The notes beneath the pieces are model-generated. The model ran no database searches. It was not told the origin of the DNA and was given only the letters and a program-made list of their open reading frames with translations. 37,391 nt of DNA from JBGCDD01 sp045105075 (lineage in GTDB: Bacteria; Pseudomonadota; Alphaproteobacteria; Rhodobacterales; Rhodobacteraceae): positions 1 to 37,391 of the forward strand of contig JBGCDD010000109.1 of the NCBI GenBank assembly GCA_045105075.1, written 5' to 3'. The position numbers and the translations under genes were made by a program. Positions 32,283 to 37,391 of this stretch are shown in pieces. Every line of letters begins with the position of its first letter. The first letter of the stretch is position 1.

Positions 32283-32872
32283 ATGGCTAAACGTGCGGAC
32301 CCAGATAATTTCAATGCCGTGATCCGCCGGATGCTGAAAAGCAAATGCGCACGTTCAGTTCGGGTGAGGCTGCGGCATTGTTGGGCGCTATCTCGGACGC
32401 CGGGCTGACTAAATTGGCGCATGTCGATGCTCGACAGTTTGGCCGCTGCCGGGATGCAGTGGATGCGCATCAGGTTTGGGATCTGGACCCTGATCAGATC
32501 GAAGACGCGCGTTTGGGAGACTGACTTGACCCCGAAGATGTGGTCAACCTTAGCCAGTCGATTGAGGTCAATGGTCAAACTGCGCCCACCCGATTGGTCT
32601 ACGCAGATGGAGGACGTTGGCGCAGGCCGTTGATCAGTCCAAGTCGCCTTTGGCAGCATGAACTTTACGATAGCTGGAAGAAAGCGAATTGGCCCAGAGT
32701 TGACGACTGTGAGGCTCTTATCGTTCTGGTTCCAGGACGACACGCTGGCACCCTCGTTTGGAGGTTTGCTTTGGTGGATCGCTTAGACATCAACGCCAAA
32801 AAGGATGACGCGCTTTGGTGTGGACGCGTCTGTTCTGACGACATTCTTCGCAGGACAAAGGCGACACCCTAA
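32283..32872 (+). pseudogene. Decayed plasmid partition protein RepB/ParB
   Basis: A start MAKRADPDNFNAVIRRMLKSK at 32283 shifts frame near 32345 and continues RTFSSGEAAALLGAISD...LTKLA. Then VWDLDPDQIEDARLGD, a TGA at 32522-32524, and LDPEDVVNLSQSIEVNGQTAPTRL in the same frame follow. RepB proteins have (D/E)LDPDxIxDSxxxDRL...SIxxxGQxxPILV at this place, so the TGA is most simply a CGA (Arg) changed to stop. After about 32640 the resemblance ends, though the frame stays open to TAA 32872. The gene cannot make a functional protein. It hints that this part derives from a repABC replicon. Confidence 0.65.
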
Positions 32873-33015
32873 CCAATTGTGTGTCGGGTTCATAAAGAGA
32901 TGCTGCGGGACCGTTGCTTTGAATCCGGTGCTCACCCGCGGGCTGCGTCGGACCTGAGACCTTAAACCTTCTCCATTTTTGATTAGAATCCGTCCCTAAA
33001 TTTTGGAGATGGAAT

Positions 33016-33105
33016 ATGAAGAAATCACGGTTCAGCGACGAACAAATCATAGGGATGATCAAAGAGCAGGAAAGCGGCGTCTTAACGAATGAAGTCTGCC
33101 GCAAG
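33016..33105 (+). mobile_element. IS3-family OrfA fragment (5' end only)
   Basis: MKKSRFSDEQIIGMIKEQESG and the following EVCRKM match the first 30 or so residues of IS3-family (IS407-like) OrfA, whose helix-turn-helix starts KRF(T/S)DEQII. An SD-like TTTGGAGATGG precedes the ATG. After the Arg-Lys of EVCRK the sequence no longer matches, so the element is cut at about 33105. Downstream sequence belongs to the reverse-strand gene ending at 33164. Confidence 0.78.
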
Positions 33106-33163
33106 ATGGCATCCTTTGACCGGCAGGATCTTACTAAACCCTCGAGGAGACTTGGGGCTCAGG

Positions 33164-34153
33164 TCACTGTCTCAAACGCAAAAACGCCGGGTTTGATATT
33201 TGTTGGTCTAACATGAGGTAACCCACGTAGTCCCCTGCCGGGATGCCACCCGAAACAAAGGGGTTCAATTCAACGGAAAAGGAGCCGGTGAGAAGCGATC
33301 CGGGTTCGGGGGTGCCATGGGCGGGTAAGATCCAGTGCATGAGCCACGGCACCGGGACGTCTCGCTTGAAGAGCGCGAAGGTCGCCGGAACAAGGGCACC
33401 GGGCTTTGCGGCAAATAGGTCTGGGTGGAAAGGCACGGTGAAATTGCCATTCGCCACAGGCCCATTTTTCGGCGTCATCTCAATATGGACCGAAAACTCT
33501 TGATGTGCGGAACCTAATCCATACCGAGGCAAAGTCGCGTGTCCTTCGGGGGGTGTGACCTTCAGATCTTGGTCAGCCGCAGTTTTGTCTGAAAGGCGCA
33601 CGGCTACGGGACGTGTGCTCCAATCCCAGGATATGGCCACCAGCGAAAGCCGTGGTCCCACCGCGGACAGGTCAAAAAGCGGGCGGGCATCAAAGAGCTT
33701 GCTTCGGGTTACTGTTGAGGTCGCACTTGCACCCGTGGGTTTTGGTGGGCGCTCTGTGGGTTCCAGACCACCGATGTCCAGGTCCTTGGGATCTTCGAGG
33801 GGTGCGACGGCCTGAGTGTGGCCCGTGTCCAGATCCGTCAGCAGCAGGGACATGTTTGTGACGTCGGTGATGTCCCATGCGCGCAGGCCAGTCTGTTGCC
33901 AAAGCAGCAAAAGCGGCAATGTGCCGCCGGCCAGATTGAGCTGCGAAGGGGCATATAACACCATCCCCTGAAAATCGTTTTCAGACAGCGTAACCTCGAT
34001 TTGATCGAGCTGTGATTGCTCCATCGAAAACAGGTCCATGTTCTGGAGCCCCGGAAAGTGCGTATCAGATGAAGCCATAGCGGTGTCCTCAGATTTCAGT
34101 GCATGTGATCCCATCAGGACCAATACCAGCGCCCAAGCGGCCAGGCGGCGCAT
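33164..34153 (-). CDS. Exported protein of unknown function, third gene of the metalloprotease module
   Basis: The protein has 329 residues from ATG 34153 (an in-frame GTG at 34177 is possible). A Sec-type signal (MRRLAAWALVLVLMGSHALKS) leads into a mature region with no recognised domain. The C-terminal half (FSVHIEMTPKNGPVANGNFTVPFHPDLF ... GSLLTGSFSVELNPFVSGGIPAGDYVGYLMLDQQ) reads like beta-sandwich repeats. The start is 4 bases after the metalloprotease stop, indicating co-transcription. A periplasmic partner or immunity protein is possible from position, and nothing in the sequence proves it. Confidence 0.72.
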   Translation of the reverse strand: MRRLAAWALVLVLMGSHALKSEDTAMASSDTHFPGLQNMDLFSMEQSQLDQIEVTLSENDFQGMVLYAPSQLNLAGGTLPLLLLWQQTGLRAWDITDVTNMSLLLTDLDTGHTQAVAPLEDPKDLDIGGLEPTERPPKPTGASATSTVTRSKLFDARPLFDLSAVGPRLSLVAISWDWSTRPVAVRLSDKTAADQDLKVTPPEGHATLPRYGLGSAHQEFSVHIEMTPKNGPVANGNFTVPFHPDLFAAKPGALVPATFALFKRDVPVPWLMHWILPAHGTPEPGSLLTGSFSVELNPFVSGGIPAGDYVGYLMLDQQISNPAFLRLRQ

Positions 34154-34157
34154 CACT

Positions 34158-35837
34158 TTAGCAACTGGATTTGCCACGAACCAACGTCTTGAACTCTTCC
34201 AGTCTCAGATATGGTTCGCAGGTGTCGCAGAATACTTGTGTGCAGATCGACGGGCTAAGCTGGTGGTACATGATACATGTCCCGGTCTTGTAGATGCCAC
34301 CGGGATAGCGGGGGTTGGTCATAACAAGCGTCGCAGCATCGTTGCAATGCACACCTTGGCCCCCCTTTGCGGTGTCATACTGTTTTGGATGATTGCCCAG
34401 CGGGCTTGGCTGGTCTCCGGGGCACGGCGTCTGGGCAAATCCATGGCCAAACTCGTGGGACACGCACTGGTAGTAATTCTTGTTTTTGCCGCTGTACTTG
34501 ATGAGCATTTGGTGCGCTACGGATTCACCGCCCCAATAGGTGCCGTAGGCAATCTTGAATTTGACCTCAACCTTGTGAACCGTCGGATCAGGCGCGCCTG
34601 CAGGTAATTTGACCTTGATGCAATTGAGACCTGAGCGGCCTTTGATAATCTGGATATCGGCGTCTGACAAAGCCCCCGATTTGCCATGATCCGCGTGTCC
34701 GGACGGTGCCTTGGACCGCCAGGTGGCATTGCTGAGCAGAGATCCACCCGAGAGAGCAGGCCTGACAATACCCGCATTCCAGCGCCCCAGATCGACGGTC
34801 AGTTCGTCAGAGGGTGTTTTGTTGATTTCAAAGGTCGTCAGGCCCGACCTGCCTGCGTCGTCCCATTGGTAGTCGCAAATGATCAGATGGCCTTTGACGG
34901 GTTTGTCCGTTTCGGCATCGAACATCGTATAGAACGCGGCGCTGTTGTGGTTTCCTATGACGGTGGCATCGTCGTTGCTACCGGTTCCGGGGTTCACCAT
35001 CCAGTCGGGATAAATAGTATTCGCGGGCGCATCCTTTTTCTCAAACTCCTTGGCATCCGCCTTGACCATATCCGCGCAGACCTTTGCGTAGGCTTTGACT
35101 GAATCCGTCGGAGCAGGTGCTGCCCCGCCTTTGCGCTGCGTCATCTGATACCAGAAACGCCGCCAAACCTGGTAGGTGCCAAGCTTCATTATTGTGCCGG
35201 TATAGCTGCCGCCGTCTTCTTCATCCGCCTGCGCAGAGACGCTGAACGTGTCACCGGCATAGATCGAAAAGTGCACCTGCAAGGGTTCTGTCCAGCCTTC
35301 GGCATCTGTGCTTAAGGCCTCAACCAGATCGCCGTCTGCCTTCTTAAGCCCGTGTTTGTCAGGCCCATCCAAACCACCCGGGTTACCTTTACCAGTGGCG
35401 TCATTCTTGAGCTTTATCTCTACCTTCTTGCCCGAAAGTGATGCTTTGCGCCCTGCGAGGACCCACTCAACACGCGCGCGCACGATGATGTATCGACCAT
35501 ACTCGGGATGACGCTTGGCTTTGCCCTCCAGATCCTGATCAAGATTGACAAATTGCTGGTAGAGACCGTTTGCTTTGTCCGCACGGGTGACCAGGGTTGG
35601 TTTCTTGGCGGACACCCCACCGGGGTCTTTGACCACGCCTTCGCTGCCACGATCCAGCACTTCAACAAACTCAACCAACTTGATCTTATGCTCCAGCGGG
35701 CAGGGTTCGACGGGATCATCGACGGGTGTATCCGGAAAGTTTTCGTCGGCGTCTTTCTTGGCCGAAACAAGCGTCACAATCAGCGCGGCGGCGGCGATGG
35801 CGACAAGCGCGATACCGATTATGATCAGCGGCAACAT
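34158..35837 (-). CDS. Membrane-anchored zinc metalloprotease-like protein, probable T6SS-type effector
   Basis: The 559-residue protein starts at ATG 35837, just after the stop of the upstream gene; a TTG at 35891 would overlap that gene by 53 bases. One N-terminal membrane segment (LPLIIIGIALVAIAAAALIVTLV) is followed by a long polar region and, near the C-terminus, the zinc motif HEFGHGFAQTP (H461, E462, H465). Downstream are GGQGVHC, GTCIMYHQ and FCDTCEPYLRLEEF, which as far as I recall recur in VgrG C-terminal extensions and free-standing T6SS metallopeptidases. Cys pairs suggest a second metal or disulfides. No VgrG, PAAR or Hcp is in the window, so the secretion route is inference. Confidence 0.7.
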   Translation of the reverse strand: MLPLIIIGIALVAIAAAALIVTLVSAKKDADENFPDTPVDDPVEPCPLEHKIKLVEFVEVLDRGSEGVVKDPGGVSAKKPTLVTRADKANGLYQQFVNLDQDLEGKAKRHPEYGRYIIVRARVEWVLAGRKASLSGKKVEIKLKNDATGKGNPGGLDGPDKHGLKKADGDLVEALSTDAEGWTEPLQVHFSIYAGDTFSVSAQADEEDGGSYTGTIMKLGTYQVWRRFWYQMTQRKGGAAPAPTDSVKAYAKVCADMVKADAKEFEKKDAPANTIYPDWMVNPGTGSNDDATVIGNHNSAAFYTMFDAETDKPVKGHLIICDYQWDDAGRSGLTTFEINKTPSDELTVDLGRWNAGIVRPALSGGSLLSNATWRSKAPSGHADHGKSGALSDADIQIIKGRSGLNCIKVKLPAGAPDPTVHKVEVKFKIAYGTYWGGESVAHQMLIKYSGKNKNYYQCVSHEFGHGFAQTPCPGDQPSPLGNHPKQYDTAKGGQGVHCNDAATLVMTNPRYPGGIYKTGTCIMYHQLSPSICTQVFCDTCEPYLRLEEFKTLVRGKSSC

Positions 35838-35838
35838 A

Positions 35839-36204
35839 TCAGCTACCGGCCCGCGCCAGTTCAGCGAGCGCCCTTTTGTGAAGCCGGTCAATGCGCGGGC
35901 TTTGCCAGTCCGTGTCTGTGCTACTCAGGATATCGCGCACCCAGGGCAGCGCTTTATCGCGGTCAAAATCCCGGCCAAACGCAAACATCAGGTCAATATA
36001 AAGACAAACATCCCTCTGGCTCTCAATCTTATAGGACTTGGCGCGTTTGATGCCATGTTCGATAGCCTCAACAAGTTCGTCCTCATCCAATGCTTCGCAG
36101 TGGCTTGGAAAAAAACGATTGAGATGCGTTTTCATTTTCGCCACGAAAGCAGCTCGCGGCATGGAGCGAAACGCATCCATCTGTGTGGGTGTAAACGTCA
36201 GCAT
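35839..36204 (-). CDS. Small protein of a T6SS-effector-associated family (first gene of module)
   Basis: The 121-residue protein starts at ATG 36204 (an upstream TTG at 36213 is less likely). The sequence MLTFTPTQMDAFRSMPRAAFVAKMKTHLNRFFP, then AIEHGIKRAKSYKIESQRDVCLYIDLMFAFGRDFDRDKALPWVRDIL, is the pattern of small proteins often coded beside VgrG/PAAR toxins; this is from memory and not checked. It is helical and cytoplasmic. The next gene's ATG starts one base after this stop. An adaptor role for the metalloprotease is a guess. The 239 bases upstream (36205-36443) hold no gene; they include the likely end of the IS1182-like element. Confidence 0.7.
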   Translation of the reverse strand: MLTFTPTQMDAFRSMPRAAFVAKMKTHLNRFFPSHCEALDEDELVEAIEHGIKRAKSYKIESQRDVCLYIDLMFAFGRDFDRDKALPWVRDILSSTDTDWQSPRIDRLHKRALAELARAGS

Positions 36205-36443
36205 AAAAACCAACTCTTCTAAAATATACCGTCAGCCTACATCATTGGCCATCAATCTCAAGCTGCAAGACATCCAAGGGCACTGCCCACAGGCGGTAAT
36301 AAACACTGCGAAATAGCTAAAAGTTGACGACGCGTTCAAAAGAGGCAGTCGGATCGTTTGTTATACATTTCTCCCCGCTTTTTGTAAGCACAGTCGCCCT
36401 TTGCTTTGATTTCAGAGGCAAAAATGATGTGACCGGCGCGGCT

Positions 36444-36957
36444 TTAATCCTGAATGGCCGCACATCTGCGGATGTTCAGGCCCAAGGCGCGTAGATTGAT
36501 TGTACATCGCATAATAGGCATGCCCCGAACCCGCAAATGTGCCGGGGTCATCTGATGTTTCAGGCGTGACATCGGCGTCTCGAAGCCTGCACGCCAACGA
36601 TAGATTTCGTGGAAGGATCTCTGGCCTCAAAAAGCTTGCGTTTCCGGCTTTCGGCTCGTGCTAGTGTGTATTGGAACCGCGCATATTGCCCTTTATGTTT
36701 ATCACACTGCACAGCGCAGTGTCTTCAGTTGAAACATGCCCTGCATACAGCAAGATCGAAAAGCGCCTGCAATTTCGCCGCCGATCCCGAGGTCGACACT
36801 GGTACCACGCCGTTTGAACATTTCAGCACCAGACCTGCTTCGTCGAGACTAAAGTCCTCCAGGGTCAGACGCCCAAAAGAACTGTCTTTTGCAGCCCGTG
36901 CTGGTGCTATTAGGCCAATGCAGCGTTCATCTGCCAAGGTCGTTTTACCGATTAGTC
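36444..36957 (-). pseudogene. DDE transposase pseudogene, IS1182-like
   Basis: On the minus strand a reading frame from about 36957 gives KDSSFGRLTLEDFSLDEAG, LVLKCSNGVVPVSTSGSAAK and LFDLAVCRACFN, then a TGA (36725-36727), then RHCAVQC and QYARFQYTLARAESRKRKLFEARD. A one-base frame shift near 36605 is needed to continue FHEIYRWRAGFETPMSRLKH, QMTPAHLRVRGMPIMRCTIN, LRALGLNIRRCAAIQD and TAA (36444-36446). The order (Cys-rich CxxC region, YTxxRAE, YRWRAGxExxMSRLKHQ, LRVRGM, RALGLNIRR) is that of IS1182-like transposases. At least two lesions show the element is dead. The N-terminal half is missing. Confidence 0.8.
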
Positions 36958-37140
36958 CGCAAAATCATCCAGCGCGCTCGCCAGTCGACGCCCATCATGC
37001 ACCGTCATTTTGGGAACAGCCAAATGCGTAATCAGGTCAGGCGAACAGAAGGTTGTTGGTCTGCCCCTGTCCCGCAAGTTCCGCCCCAATTGCTGGTTCA
37101 GGCCACTTTCCGTTCGAAAGCGTACCGGTGCCCCCTCTGA

Positions 37141-37185
37141 CACATCCTTAGGATGTGTTGCCGGGCGGCGGGCAGGCGCATGCGA
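37141..37185 (+). repeat. Palindrome-headed repeat, copy A
   Basis: A perfect dyad CACATCC-TTA-GGATGTG (37141-37157) is followed by TTGCCGGGCGGC and, after a few bases, GCGCATG. A related sequence lies in opposite orientation at 37232-37269. It may be a REP-like or transposon-end element. Confidence 0.5.
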
Positions 37186-37200
37186 AGCAATTTGGCGAGA

Positions 37201-37240
37201 GGGAGCGGAATTGTCATAACAATTGCCCTTGCCGCTCATG
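37201..37240 (-). mobile_element. IS3-family OrfB fragment
   Basis: MSGKGNCYDNSA on the minus strand (37239 to about 37204) matches the SMSGKGNCYDNAAVE box near the last catalytic region of IS3-family OrfB transposases. Only these 12 or so residues match; the sequence on both sides is unrelated, so this is a small relic. The remaining 36958-37200 and 37270-37391 show no gene that I can support. Confidence 0.6.
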
Positions 37241-37269
37241 CGCTGCCCGGCAGCACATGTTTACATGTG
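37232..37269 (-). repeat. Palindrome-headed repeat, copy B (inverted)
   Basis: On the minus strand a perfect dyad CACATGT-AA-ACATGTG (37269-37254) is followed by CTGCCGGGCAGC and GCATG. It aligns with copy A as CACAT...ATGTG, (T/C)TGCCGGGC(G/A)GC, GCATG. The two face each other across the IS3 OrfB relic. Confidence 0.5.
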
Positions 37270-37391
37270 TGAAAGGCGACACTTTGAACCCATCTTGGCG
37301 CAGGATTTTCTGATGGTCGTGGGAACACTATTGGCTGGCGCGATCTGTATGGAGCCTCTCAGCAGATTGCATCGTGCTGAAAGCACGCCTC

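Noticed and set aside
32186..32743. 185-residue minus-strand open frame upstream of the GAPDH gene
   Set aside because: It is antisense to the RepB remnant, which shows recognisable motifs on the plus strand, and has no ribosome binding site or family.
36952..37239. 95-residue frame starting MSGKGNCYDNSA as a complete gene
   Set aside because: Only the first 12 residues match IS3 OrfB; the rest is unrelated sequence, so this is a relic and not a gene.
1..37391. CRISPR arrays, tRNA or rRNA genes
   Set aside because: No regularly spaced direct repeats and no cloverleaf or rRNA signature were seen while reading; short tRNAs could still be missed by eye.

Overview
The window looks like chromosomal, possibly chromid or plasmid-influenced, DNA of a roseobacter-type alphaproteobacterium (Rhodobacteraceae). 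The grounds are high GC, tightly overlapping operons, gene families common in that group, and three copies of a GC-rich intergenic hairpin repeat ending in a GGAGTTTATTT / AAAGATGAAGG-like tail. No tRNA, rRNA or CRISPR array was recognised.

Layout. 1-5.5 kb: the end of a glutathione S-transferase (GST) gene, a nitroreductase, then on the minus strand an MscS-type channel, a membrane-anchored [2Fe-2S] protein and a ferric-reductase-like haem protein. 5.6-8.9 kb: a Tat-exported metallo-beta-lactamase-fold (MBL) protein divergent from a LysR regulator, then a WYL-type regulator divergent from two small unknown genes, with a perfect 9-bp inverted repeat between them. 9.0-19.1 kb: a purine-linked block. 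A complete Rieske oxygenase faces a long minus-strand operon encoding a CDA-fold guanine/nucleoside deaminase, an acylphosphatase-like protein without catalytic residues, a Rieske-only protein, a catalytic-domain-only Rieske oxygenase, a GST, a BMP-family nucleobase/nucleoside ABC transporter (ATPase, two permeases, binding protein) and an amidohydrolase guanine deaminase. 19.2-25.4 kb: a homogentisate pathway operon (hmgA, maiA, fahA, an MBL protein with one metal site lost, a flavoprotein hydroxylase and its small DUF2783 partner). 25.5-31 kb: a DUF2306 membrane protein, a Nu-class-like GST, an RTX-repeat protein and a peptidoglycan-binding-like secreted protein. 29.7-32 kb: an ArsJ + GAPDH arsenate export pair. 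32.3-37.4 kb: lower-GC accessory DNA with a decayed plasmid RepB/ParB gene, IS3 and IS1182-like transposase remnants, and a three-gene module with a membrane-anchored HEFGH zinc-metalloprotease that looks like an orphan type VI secretion (T6SS) effector set.

How the genes work together. The most unusual system is the 10-19 kb operon. Two adjacent overlapping genes carry complementary halves of a Rieske oxygenase: one keeps the [2Fe-2S] ligands and lacks the mononuclear-iron site, the other keeps the iron site and has lost the Rieske ligands. A GST follows at once, then a purine-type importer, and two guanine deaminases of unrelated folds sit in the same operon. This recalls the NdmC-NdmD-NdmE N-demethylase complex of caffeine-degrading Pseudomonas, but no NdmD-type reductase is in the window. 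Inference: the operon imports and oxidatively dealkylates a modified purine (for example a methylated guanine), then deaminates it. The homogentisate operon next door is divergently transcribed across a 115-bp gap and converts (3-hydroxy)phenylacetate or tyrosine-derived homogentisate to fumarate and acetoacetate.
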